A DNA stretch of 64,000 nt from Chamaecyparis obtusa. Taxonomy: Eukaryota; Streptophyta; Pinopsida; Cupressales; Cupressaceae. This document shows positions 47,172 to 58,277 of this stretch, piece after piece. The stretch lies in assembly GCA_027943335.1 (NCBI GenBank), contig BSBK01014754.1, positions 29,347-93,346 of the forward strand. Reading direction: 5' to 3'. Made by a program: the position numbers and the translations under genes. Under the pieces are notes generated by a model. That model saw nothing but the letters and a program-made list of their open reading frames with translations. It was not told the origin of the DNA and made no database searches. The stretch's first letter is position 1. The number at the start of each line of letters is the position of its first letter.

Positions 47172-47789
47172 TTCTCCAAGTTCAACGGTACTGTGGTATT
47201 CCTTTGGATACTTCTAATGGCAAATTTCAGACATCAAGTTCTTTTTGTATGAAACTACTACATTTGTAATCTGTAGTTTTAAACTTTTAGTTTATAAATG
47301 TTCATCAGCTTTAGTTCGTATGCTGCCATTTCAAGTATGATTAACGAAGTTACCTTTATCACAAGATGAAAGTGAGTAGTCAGCATATTGGTACGGAGCT
47401 GGCAGCATTGATACGGTGACTAGGGCATCGTTTAATGGTGGTATTGTGTTTTCCCATGTTTAGGGCATCGGCCTTTTGAAGCATTGCCTTCAGCTTTCTT
47501 AAGTCTGAGTTTTAAGTTTGTTTATTTCCATCCTAACTTGCTTTTCCCTCTTCGGTTTTGCAGTACTCTGAAGGTAGTCGTAAGTTAGGGTTGTTTCATT
47601 GCATACCCAAAACAATGAAGATGTTACGGTCCACAAAATGTTTGTGCTTGAAAGATGAACAAATAAAATTAAACTTCTAAATAACCAAAGCCGTTGTTGA
47701 AAATACAAATGACAACGTTCTTATTTTTTTTGCCCTTATATCCCGATGTGATTTCGCGGAGGGTTACGACGCTGTTGAAAACACAAATG

Positions 47790-48762
47790 AAAACACAAAT
47801 CCCTTGTGTAATTGCCACTTGAAGGAGGACAGTCACTGTAAAGACAACATGATAATGTACACTTACAGTGAGTGTACATTATCATGTTGTCTTTAGAGTG
47901 ACTATCCTCATTTGTTGAAGAAGAAAAGCATTAATGTGGTTCAATAGCAATACATTCAAGTGGCAATCACACAAGGGACAGTCACTGTCAGATGTCCTCA
48001 TTTGTGACTGTCCTTACAGTGAGTGTACATTATCATGTTGTCTTTAGAGTGACTGTCCTCATTTGTTGAAGAAGAAAAGCATTAATGTGGTTCAATAACA
48101 ATACATTCAAGTGGCAATTACACAAGGGACAATCACTGTGAGATGTCCTCATGTGTGACTATCCTTGTCACAAATGAGGACATCTCACAATGACTGTCCC
48201 TTCTGTAATTGCCACTTGAATGAGGACAGTCACTGTAAAGACAACATGATAATGTACACATACAATGAGTGTACATTATAATGTTGTCTTTACAGTGGCT
48301 GCCCTCATGTTGTATATTCTTCTCTGTAGATGCTACTATGTGCTAGGGAACTTCATAGAACTGTTGGTATATTCTTACAACTTGTTACACCTGGGATATT
48401 CTTCTCTGTAGATGCTACTGTGTGTCGTGGTCCAAACAGGCCCATAAATGTGGTTGAATAGCAATACATTCAAGTGGCAATTACACAAGGGACAGTCACT
48501 GTCAGATGTCCTCATGTGTGATTGTCCTTGTCACAAATGAGGACATCTCACAGTGATTGTCCCTTGTGTAATTGCCACTTGAAGGAAAAAAGCATTAATG
48601 TGGTTCAATAGCAATGTATTCAAGCGGCAATTACACAAGGGATAATCACTTTGAGATTTCCTCATTTGTGACTATCCTTACAGTGAGTGTACATTATCAT
48701 GTTTTCTTTACAGTGACTGTCCTCATTTGTTGAAGGAAAAAAGCATTAATGTGGTTCAATAG
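47790..48762. repeat. Palindromic repeat array II
   Basis: Same units as array I. 48222-48259 and 48270-48307 form 38-bp arms around a 10-bp centre. A module of about 146 bp (48303-48450) containing CTTCTCTGTAGATGCTACT twice and ending near CCAAACAGGCCCATAAATG recurs at 50617-50758 and 52672-52813. A piece of it is inverted at 46678-46722. Confidence 0.88.
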
Positions 48763-49528
48763 TGATGCAGAGTAGTCAGCAAGAAACTTGGATCTATGTC
48801 CCAACCCACTTCAAGACACCAAAATGACTCAACCAATCAATTAGGCTCTGATTTCTATAGGTTAATGTTTAAACTCTACAAAGTAATGAATTTGAAGGTT
48901 TCAAGGATCACACAACAACTTATGGACTCAATCCCATTCAATAACAAATTTCCTTTTAGGGACAAGTTCCCTGATTTTCTATCAAAAGAGACTTTTAATG
49001 TTCTAGATCTTACTTCCTGCAAAAAAACTTAGAAACCCCTTAGATATCATCTAAATAACAAGAATCATGCATTGGTTGTGATCTAAACAACCCAAGACAT
49101 CAAAATAACAAACTGACCTAGTGACCCTGGTAGGTCTCCTAAACCTGCTCTACAGCCATAACTCTGCAACTTGCCAAAGGACTCTAAGAAGTTATATGTT
49201 TTCTAAGTACCCTTTTGGGATTTCTAACAGACCACCAACTCCCAGACCCTGAATCCACTCCAGCATATCAATGTCTTCATTGAGTCCGCAGACCTAATGC
49301 ATGCTTTTAGGTGTGGGTTCCAAAACAAAGCATTGAAAATGGGTGTATGAAACCAAGATCAGAGTTTTGGAGTGTTCTCCTGATCCAGATAAACAAGAAT
49401 GCACAAGTTTTCAAGTCCTCAATATGATGCAAGCTCCTGATTTTAATCTGATTACCATCTTCCCAGCCAAAAACATGGTAGTTTTTGATCTAGGGCTCGC
49501 TCTCAACAAATGCAGATGCAACCCCCTA
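48763..49528 (+). repeat. Truncated copy of the solo-LTR family
   Basis: Starts TGATGCAGAGTAGTCAGCAA like the complete LTR at 50809, follows it for about 760 bp and breaks off at 49528, where a 31-bp sequence shared with 53915-53945 begins. Confidence 0.75.
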
Positions 49529-49964
49529 CCAGGCAAAGCAACAATCTGGGTATGATAAGGTGAAATTTTGTAGTCCTTTTGGGTATGATAACAGTTCCAG
49601 TTTCCAATAAGATGGTTCATTTTTATAATCTAGCTTCAATTTCTCTTGTGAAAATCTTTTTTTCATTTTATGGGTGGTAAAATATAATTATTATGCTAGA
49701 GGTGTGTACTTATGGATGATAATGAAACAAAATGATAAGATTTAAGACTCTTGTTTTTTTTTTAAAATAGCAATTTAAGTTTCCTTCTATTATAAATTAC
49801 TGTTTTTCTATTTTTTAATGTATCTTTCCAGATCTTTTATATCAATTTTATTTATGAAATATAAATATATTAATAACGTTTTAGTGTTTTTAGGATTAGT
49901 TTATATCAATTCTATATATCATCATTCATCATTCAATTGTCAGTATTATTAATTTAGACTGTGC

Positions 49965-50170
49965 AATTGTAGAACTACTCGAATATGGGTTGGATGGATA
50001 CTCAAGCAGGGGAACCCTCCTCAAATATCTCAAGTAGTGAACTTGGAAAAATGTGTCCTGAAGGAACCCTTTCCATCGGAGAGATAAAAGTACAAACAAG
50101 TAAAAGAAGCAGGCTCTGCAAATATGTTTTTGAGAAGAAAAATGATAGATTATTCGAGTATGGTTCATGA
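49965..50170 (+). pseudogene. Exon-like fragment, gene not recognised
   Basis: An open stretch between an acceptor-like TTGTAG (about 49972) and a donor-like GAG|GTATATC (about 50170) reads GWMDTQAGEPSSNISSSELG and then SIGEIKVQTSKRSRLCKYVF. It ends with the sequence before a TGA. Probably a captured exon; no family assigned. Confidence 0.35.
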
Positions 50171-50808
50171 GGTATATCTAAAAAGACATTTTTTTTCTTA
50201 TTATAATAAAAGAGGAAGTTGTGAATGTCAAAGTTGAGTGAAACAAAAATTATTTTCATCAAATTTTGTTAGGCTTGCTTTTGGGAATAGTTTCTTACAA
50301 TATTGCTATTAAGATTTTTATTGTGTAGTTTTTAGATTAGGTTTATAAAATTATATTTCATGAGTAGTGATTCATATTAATCAATTAAGGATACTTTTGG
50401 AAGGTATTTTCAATGTGTCAAATTTTGATATTTTTACAAGAATTAGATTGTGTAATTTTTTTTAATTAAAGTCATTGACTCATATTTCATAAATAATAGT
50501 TCTCATGAATCCATCTCTTATAAGATTGAATAGTCTATTTAGGAAGTATTTCTGATAGTATGTCAAATTATGATATTACTATTACCATTATATTGCATGG
50601 CTTTGAAGTCAACCTCGTTGACCCATATTCTTCTCTGTAGATGCTACTATGTGCTAGGGAACTTCTTAGAACTGTTGGTATATTCTTACAACTTTTTACA
50701 CCTGGGATATTCTTCTCTGTAGATGCTACTGTGTGCCGTGGTCCAAACGGGCCCATAAATGTGGTTGAACAACAATACATTCAAGTGGCAATTACACAAG
50801 GGACAGTC

Positions 50809-52494
50809 TGATGCAGAGTGGTCAGCAAAGAAACATGGATCATTACCCAACCCACTTCAAGACACCAAAAATGAATCAATCCAAACAATTAGACTCTGAT
50901 TCTTATAGGTGAATGTTTGAACTCTGCAAGGTAATGAATTTAAAGGTTTCAAAGATCACACAACAACTTATGTACTCAAACCCAATCAAGTTCAGTTTTC
51001 TCTTTAGGGACAAGTGCTCTGAATTTGATCAAATAGTGTTCTTAAGGTTCCAGACCTTACCCCCTTCAAAAAAACTTAGTAACCACTTAGATATCACTTA
51101 AATAACCAGAAACATGTATTAGTTTTGGTCCTAACAGCCCAAGGCATCAGAATAGCAAAATGACCTAGTGGCTCTAGTAGCTAGGTCTATGAAACCTGCT
51201 CTGCCCCATTAACTCTGCAGATTGCCAAAAGACTAAATGACATTATGTGATTTCTAGACACACTTTTTTATGTTCTTTCAGACCTCCAAACCTCAGACCC
51301 CAACTCCACTCCTGCACTCCTCTTCTCTTGTCAAGTCCGCAGACCTAATGCATGCAATTAGGCTTGGGTCTCAAGACAAGTGTTGAAGAATGGGCTCTTG
51401 GAATTAGAATCAGAGTTTTAGATTGTTGTTCATACCTTAGACATTCACAAAAACCAAGATCAGGGGTCCTTCACACACTTCTAGACTCTGATCCTTCATT
51501 TCTCATCAAATCCTAGTCAAAAACAATAGAGTCTTTGAACTAGGGCTCGCCTTCACCATGCACAGACTTAACATCCTATTCTAAAGCCTTTGTAATATGA
51601 AAATATACATGTCTAACCTTCATCTTGCCGAGAATAAAGAATTTTCAATGGTTAAAACTCAAGTTATGGCCATAAGAGCAGTCAATACCCTGAAAACAAG
51701 GGTTTGCAGACAAGGTTCAGAGAAAATACAATAACTTTGATTTAAAACAAGTTAAATCCTCCAAACCAACTCTCAGAGTATCTAATATCTCTAATACAAT
51801 TTCCAAGCTAGTTTGATCATACAACCATCATCCGTACATCCGTACAGAGTTAGTTTTTGCACAGGAAATGCTCTAAAACAGGGTTATTTATTAAATTTTG
51901 AAAGCAAAATGGTTCTCCAAGTCTCATCTGCCATTCCTTCGACCATTGGAAGCCTAAAAAGGCTTTGTGGACAGTTTCTTAACCATCTAGATGGTTATGT
52001 CTGTTCAATACAACAAATAACAACTTTTGAAGCAACTTTTAAAAGTTGCATTACATATTGTTAACAATTTTGCAAACATTCTTGCCGAGAAAGGCTAAAA
52101 TGTGTTTTGAATAGTTTTAGACCTTTATTAATCTTCCAAAACTCCTAAAACACCTAACAGACACCTAGCAATCAAATTACATCCAAAGACTAATTGATAC
52201 CCAAGGCTTATAACAATACCAAGGGGTCATAGTCCAAACATGTGGATGGGTTACAAGGAGATGTTAATCAATCCTGTAACCATTATTACAAACAAGAAAA
52301 CTTAAATACTAAACCATTGAAAACATCTTAAAACATTTAGTCTATCAATCCTTCAACACAAGGCTCCATGGTGATATGATGTAACCTTAGGAAAGTAGGT
52401 GCTTGTTTCAATAGGATGGGATGACTTCTTGGCTTCATGGTGTCTTTCTTCAATCACATGGTTTTTGGTTTGCATGAGGGATGCCCCTGCATCA
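50809..52494 (+). mobile_element. Complete solo LTR, 1686 bp
   Basis: Begins TGATGCAG and ends CTGCATCA (8-bp inverted termini), flanked by CAGTC at 50804-50808 and 52495-52499. It sits inside the palindromic array, whose unit resumes after it. No internal domain is present, so the rest was lost by LTR recombination. Three partial relatives lie in the same CACTA element. Confidence 0.93.
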
Positions 52495-53830
52495 CAGTCA
52501 CTGTGAGATGTCATCATGTGTGACTGTCCTTGTCACAAATGAGGACATCTCACAATGACTGTCCCTTGTGTAATTGCCACTTGAATGAGGATAGTCACTG
52601 TAAAGACAACATGATAATGTACACATACAATGAGTGTACATTATCATGTTGTCTTTATAGTGGCTGCCCTCATGTTGTATATTCTTCTCTGTAGATGCTA
52701 CTATGTGCTAGGGAACTTCTTAGAACTGTTGGTATATTCTTACAACTTGTTACACCTGGGATATTCTTCTCTTTAGATGCTACTGTGTGCCGTGGTCCAA
52801 ACGGGCCCATAAATGTGGTTGAATAGCAATACATTCAAGTGGCAATTACACAAGGGACAGTCACTATGAGATGTCGTCATGTGTGACTGTCCTTGTCACA
52901 AATGAGGACATCTCACAGTGACTGTCCCTTGTGTAATTGCCACTTGAATGAGGACAGTGACAATAAATACAACATGATAATGTACACAAGTACTGTGAAG
53001 GTAGTCACAAGTTAGGGCTGTTTCATTGCATACCTGAAACAATGAAGACGTTACGTTCCACAAAATGTTTGTGCTTGAAAGATGAACAAATAAAATTAAA
53101 CTTCTAAATAACCAAAGCCGCTAACAATAAATTCAACACAGATATGTCCTCATTTTTGGGTATTTTAGCTCTGTAACAGCTGAATACCAGATTACATAAT
53201 AATGACAAAAGAAAAATAAACCCAACGTACTCAGAAATTGTAGCTGTGATTTCACGGAGGGAATCTCTCTCGGCACTGTTGAAAATACAAATGACAACAT
53301 TTCTCTACATTATCATGTTGTTTTTACAGTGACTGTCCCTTGTGTAATTGCCACTTGAAGGAGGACAGTCACTGTAAAGACAACATGATAATGTACACTT
53401 ACAGCCCGTGTACATTATCATGTTGTCTTTAGAGTGACTATCCTCATTTGTTGAAGAAGAAAAGCATTAATGTGGCTGAATAGCAATACATTCAAGTGGC
53501 AATTACACAAGGGACAGTCACTGTGAGATGTCCTCATTTGTGACTATCCTTACAGTGAGTGTACATTATCATGTTGTCTTTACAGTGACTATCCTCATTT
53601 GTTGAAGGAAAAAAGCATTAAAGTGGTTCAATAGCAATGTATTCAAGCGGTAATTACACAAGGGATAATCACTCTGAGATTTCCTCATTTGTGACTATCC
53701 TTACAGTGAGTGTACATTATCATGTTGTCTTTACAGTGACTGTCCTCATTTGTTGAAGGAAAAAAGCATTAATGTGGTTCAATAGCAATGCATTCAAGTG
53801 GCAATTACACAAGGGACAGTACGTACATGC
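52495..53830. repeat. Palindromic repeat arrays III and inverted unit B
   Basis: 52495-52990 and 53300-53825 carry the array units. 52985-53290 is an inverted copy of repeat unit B from the left arm (see 39180-40450). Confidence 0.85.
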
Positions 53831-54360
53831 CCATTAAAGTTGGTGTTTTGTTATCCAGCATGACAATGGAGACAGCATACTCTGTGTCAATTTTACTGAT
53901 CAAATTTCCCTCCGCCAGGCAAAGCAACAATCTGGGTATGATAAGATAAAGTTTTTGCAACAATTTCTTGTTGCTGCTAAGGTTACCATTGTTTATGGTT
54001 TCTATTATATAGTTCTATCTATATTGCTATATGGCCTTTTGTTTAGGATTAAGTAGACGAGGGAAAATATTTCTTTTGTGGATTGTAAACAAAACATTGA
54101 ATTATTTCAGAGAACAGATCTAAATCTATAAGATGCTACGATGGAGCACATGACCATGTACTTGTGAATATTAGGATCCATGTTAATCAAATGACTGCTT
54201 TATGCAAATTAATTTTGAGTAAGTAAAAGGCAATACAATTTTTCGAAGTGTGCAAGGATTTTTATGATATACAGGTGTACGAAGAAATGAATCTGTGTTG
54301 TTTTGTATCAATATCAAACATCTCTGATATATTTTCATGTTTTTATAATCTATTTTGCAG

Positions 54361-54446
54361 ATGGAAAGTTGAAATGCCAGCTATCCTAGAGTAGTCAATA
54401 AGAATATTGTCTGATGCTGGTCTTGGTATGGCCATGTTCAGTCTAG
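54361..54446 (+). pseudogene. Captured exon of a PIN-type auxin efflux carrier
   Basis: An 86-bp exon bounded by TTTTGCAG and G|GTATGT. It reads WKVEMPAILE, a TAG (54392-54394), then SIRILSDAGLGMAMFSLG. This is the first part of the highly conserved C-terminal membrane block of PIN proteins, and the final split Gly codon fits continuation into the next PIN exon, which is absent. Intron-like sequence lies on both sides. The stop replaces a position that is often Gln in the family. It cannot encode a transporter. Confidence 0.85.
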
Positions 54447-54694
54447 GTATGTTTTGAATTCTTCTCTATCTCTCTGATTGAGGAGTACTCGATATATGCA
54501 TGTGCTTTTTTCTTCTTTGATAGTTGTGAAGCTCTGTTTGTTCTAAATACCACCGTATTGCAATTGTATTAGTTTCATTATTTTCTCTAAAGTCACTGTA
54601 TTTTTTCTTATTATAATAAAAGAGGAAGTTGTGAATGTCAAAGTTGAGTGAAACAAAAATTATTTTCATCAAATTTTGTTACTGTCACAAGGGA

Positions 54695-54790
54695 CACTAA
54701 CAAAGCCCTAGCTTTTCCTCTGATATAGCCTTCTCCCATACCTCATCCTGAGATTCTTTATCTTCTGTGTCATCTGATCCTCCTATACAA
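54695..54790 (-). pseudogene. Acidic exon-like fragment, not recognised
   Basis: On the minus strand, after an acceptor-like TGTATAG, an open stretch reads GGSDDTEDKESQDEVWEKAI and SEEKLGL. It is short and acidic. It may be a captured exon, but no family is assigned. Confidence 0.25.
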
Positions 54791-54914
54791 GTTGCAAATG
54801 AAATTTATCGCTCATGTATAAACTGAGATAATATAATGCACTCGATATTTGAATCGTCGTACATGTATAGAATGACAGAATATAATGCATTCAATATTTG
54901 TATTATCGTTCATG

Positions 54915-55805
54915 TATAGATTGAGACAACATGATAATGTACACTCACTGTAAAGACAACATGATAATGTACACTCACTGTAAGGACAGTCACAAATGAG
55001 GACATCTCACAGTGACTGTCCCTTGTGTGATTGCCACTTGAATGTATTGCTATTCAGCCACATTAATGCTTTTCTTCTTCAACAAATGAGGATAGTCACT
55101 GTAAAGACAACATGATAATGTACACTTACTGTAAAGACAACATGATAATGTACACTCACTGTAAAGACAACATGATAATGAGGACAGTCACTGTAAAGAC
55201 AACATGATGATGTAAACTCACTGTAAGGATAGTCACAAATGAGGACATCTCACAGTGACTGTCCCTTGTGTGATTGCCACTTGAATGTATTTCTATTCAG
55301 CCACATTAATGCTTTTCTTCTTCAACAAATGAGGATAGTCACTGTAAAGACAACATGATAATGTACACTTACTGTAAAGACAACATGATAATGTACACTC
55401 ACTGTAAAGACAACATGATAATGAGGACAGTCACTGTAAAGACAACATGATGATGTACACTCACTGTAAGGACAGTCACAAATGAGGACATCTCACAGTG
55501 ACTGTCCCTTGTGTGATTGCCACTTGAATGTATTTCTATTCAGCATGATAATGTACACTTACTGTAAGTGTACATTATCATGTTGTCTTTATAGTGACTA
55601 TCCTCATTTGTTGAAGAAGAAAAGCATTAATGTGGCTGAATAGCAATACATTCAAGTGGCAATCACACAAGGGACAGTCACTGTGAGATGTCCTCATTTG
55701 TGACTGTCCTTACAGTGAGTGTGCATCATCATGTTGTCTTTACAGTGACTGTCCTCATTTGTTGAAAGAAATAAGCATTAATGTGGTTCATTAGCAATGT
55801 ATACA
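54915..55805. repeat. Palindromic repeat array IV
   Basis: Direct and inverted copies of the array units. 54950-55245 and 55190-55500 repeat nearly the same 240-bp arrangement in tandem. Confidence 0.88.
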
Positions 55806-55824
55806 ATCATTTTTTTTTTTAATT

Positions 55825-56286
55825 TACCCAAGGCCGTCGCAATTGCGACTGGCTCCCATTGCAATTGCTTGGGAGCCCGCCGCAATTGCAACGGCCCTCC
55901 GAAGCAATGCGACGGGAGCCCGTCGTAATTGCTTCGGAGGGCCACGGCAATTGCTTCGGAGGGCCGTCGCAATTGCGGTGCCCTGCCGTCGCAATGCGGC
56001 GGAGGCCCAGAATGGATAAGGGCCGTATGGGCGACGGCCACGGCCGTCGCAATTGCTTCGGAGGGCCGTCGCAATTGCGACGCCCTGGCGTCGCAATACG
56101 ACGGAGGGCTAAAATGAGTGAAGGGGAGACTTTGCGATGGCTATGTGTCACAATTGCGACGGATACCCATAGACATGGTAATTTGTGACTAAAAAACTAC
56201 GACGTCAATGGGTGTCACTATTGTGACACATAGCCGTCGCATTTGCGACACATAGCTGTCGCAAATTGGCCTCAAATGTACTAGTG
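55825..56286. repeat. CACTA right terminus and GC-rich subterminal repeats
   Basis: About fifteen copies of GGCCGTCGCAATTGC or its complement, in both orientations, precede the terminal inverted repeat (56270-56286). This is the most GC-rich part of the window. Overlapping open frames in four registers are by-products of the repeat. Confidence 0.9.
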
Positions 56287-56289
56287 ATA

Positions 56290-57206
56290 GTAGTCGTAGA
56301 GGTATCGATGAGCTAGAAAATCAACTTGAGAAGTTTGTCACAGAAGCCAAAAGATCTCAACACCTTGATCATCAATTCCCAATCCACCCGATCATAAGCC
56401 TTAGAGAGATCAAGTTTCAACAGAAAGCCAAAGTTGAGAGAAACTTGAGTGGAATGAATAACCTCATGAACCTTCATAATTGAATCAAGGAAATGCCTGC
56501 CAGGAACAAACCCGCTTTGCTGGGGAGAGATGATCTTCGAAAGAATAGCCAGCAATCTAAGGGTAATAACTTTGGATAATATCTTGTACACAGAATTACA
56601 CAGACTAATTGATCTGAAGGAATCTATTGAATTAGCGCCAGGCTTCTTTGGTATCAGAACAATAAAAGTAGCATTAATTTCTTTCAAAAAAGATCTTGAG
56701 CCAAAGAATTCTTTAACCACGTTACAAATTTTCTTACCAATAATATGCCAAAATTTGTGAAAAAAGAACATAGGGAACCCGTCTAGACCCGAGGATTTAT
56801 CACCTTCAAAAGAAAAAATAGCAGTCTTGACTTCCTCCGAGGAGGGGATAGCAATAGGGACTTTGTTGGTAGCTTCATCAACAATAGAAGGAATGGAATC
56901 AAGAAGAACATCTTGATTCTCCAAATGAAGATTCAAATCTTTAGATAAAAGAGAGGAGAAGAAGTCAATCGTAGCCACAAAAATGTCCTTATCGTTACTT
57001 ACCTCTCCTCCTGCCACTTTAAGTCTAGAAATTCTATTAGAGGCTCTATGTTTAGATGCAGACATATGGAAGAATCTAGTATTCTTTTCTCTAGCTTTAA
57101 GCCAAATCAATCTAGATCTTTGTCTCCAGTACTCTTCCTCCTTGGAGATAATTTTATGAGTCTTGGCAAGGATACTCTCCTCCTTATCCCTGAGATCTTG
57201 GGACAT
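56290..57206 (-). pseudogene. L1 reverse transcriptase, N-terminal half
   Basis: 297 open codons from 57206 to 56313 and then, past a stop, to the CACTA junction. Landmarks: SRLIWLKAREKNTRFFHMSA, FEGDKSSGLDGFPMFFFHKF, INATFIVLIPKKPGANSIDS followed by FRSISLCNSVYKILSKV, SPQQSGFVPGRHFLDSIM and LKLDLSKAYDRVDWELM, with the first catalytic Asp in LDLSKAYDRVDW. A clear plant L1 RT. The domain continues at 39031 on the other side of the CACTA element. Confidence 0.95.
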
Positions 57207-57479
57207 ACTAGAATGTTGAATAGTATCCTAAATAATATCAAGGTCCCTTTTCAGCATGAGCTTGGATTTTAAAATATCACCAAAAGCATCTTTGCTCCAA
57301 GATTTGACATTTTGTTTTAAATTTTGGAGCTTTTTGACCACCCTAAACATTGCGGTTCCCTGAATATTAACATCCCACCAGCCTTTGATCTTCTATTCTA
57401 TCTCTGGGTGATCAATCCACATTTTTTCAAATCTAAAAGGTGGGTTTCCCTTAGCAACAATCGGATCAGCACTAAAAGA

Positions 57480-58165
57480 TACAGGGAAGTGATCGGAGTC
57501 GATCTTCATAAGCGAAGAGAGAGAGAACAACCAAAGCTTTTGAACCAGCAACCAGAAATCAAAGCTCGGTCCAACCGAACATGGATGAGGTCCTGACCAA
57601 TTCTTCTATTCGACTAGGTATAATTGACCCCATGAAGCTCCAAGTCAAAGAGAGCTTGTTTATTGACAAATTCCATTAACTTGACTCTACGATCAAGTTG
57701 ACTCTGACTATCCACTCCACCAAACTTCTCATTTTCTTTCAAAGGATAGTTGAAGTCACCTATAACCAACCAGGGAAGATCTTGAAAAAACATTCTTTGG
57801 TTATCAACCCTTTTCCAAAACTGGGACCTTCCAGCTTTAGAGTTGGATGCATAGATAGTAGGAGCAACCCATTCAAATTCTGACTTGACATGAACAAATT
57901 TAATGCTTAAGAAATTCAGATTATCCATAATCACTACCCCACTAACATGAATCTGATTCCAAAAAATACCAACTCTTCCCGAAGCCCCTTCAGAGCTTGA
58001 GCCCACCACACCACCATTTTTTAAAATTCTAATCTTTTCAACCTTATCTTTCACCATCTTAGTTTCTTGAAAAAAAATAATATCAGGTTTCTTACCAGAT
58101 TCCTAAGGATGTCTTGCTCATGAGGGGCATTCAACCCTCTGATGTTCCACAAGATGAATTTTATT
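57480..58165 (-). pseudogene. L1 endonuclease domain (APE type)
   Basis: Start of ORF2. Readable catalytic landmarks on the minus strand: ILWNIRGLN (about 58160), QETKM after one shift, WLVIGDFNYPL and, after further breaks, the DSDHFPV motif with the catalytic His near 57490. The part 58057-57614 is open for 147 codons and ends in ELHGVNYT. It nicks target DNA to prime reverse transcription in active elements; this copy is broken. Confidence 0.88.
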
Positions 58166-58277
58166 TCTTAACCGAAGTGTAGACTCCCTGGATGGTCAAC
58201 TGCTTGCCATTCGCAATGTCCTTCTTACTTTCTCTTTCTCTAATCTCTTTGTTGGTGCTTCTACCTTGAGATTTTTT

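Larger units (their letters stand above)
39035..56286. mobile_element. CACTA (EnSpm) DNA transposon, non-autonomous, carrying gene fragments
   Basis: 17,252 bp. Left end CACTAATACATTTGGGG; the right end read inward on the other strand is CACTAGTACATTTGAGG. The flanking 3-bp duplication ATA lies at 39032-39034 and 56287-56289. Removing the element restores the L1 RT sequence across the joint. CACTA termini, a 3-bp duplication and GC-rich subterminal repeats define the superfamily. No TnpD/TnpA-like transposase is readable, so movement must have depended on another element. The interior holds an RCD1/SRO-like gene, a PIN exon, other exon-like pieces, LINE remnants, palindromic arrays and LTR copies. 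Confidence 0.93.

Noticed and set aside
53826..53914. Possible second SRO (PARP-like) fragment on the minus strand
   Set aside because: About 28 codons resemble part of the SRO PARP region (NLISKIDTEYAV), but the match is too short and unsupported by neighbouring motifs to annotate.
44970..55805. CRISPR-like alternation of repeats and spacers
   Set aside because: The units are palindromic and vary in length and orientation, the spacers are themselves repeated, and the genome is a plant's.
55778..56188. Open frames of 60-110 codons in four registers
   Set aside because: They come from the GC-rich subterminal CACTA repeat. No frame is favoured and the translations are repetitive.
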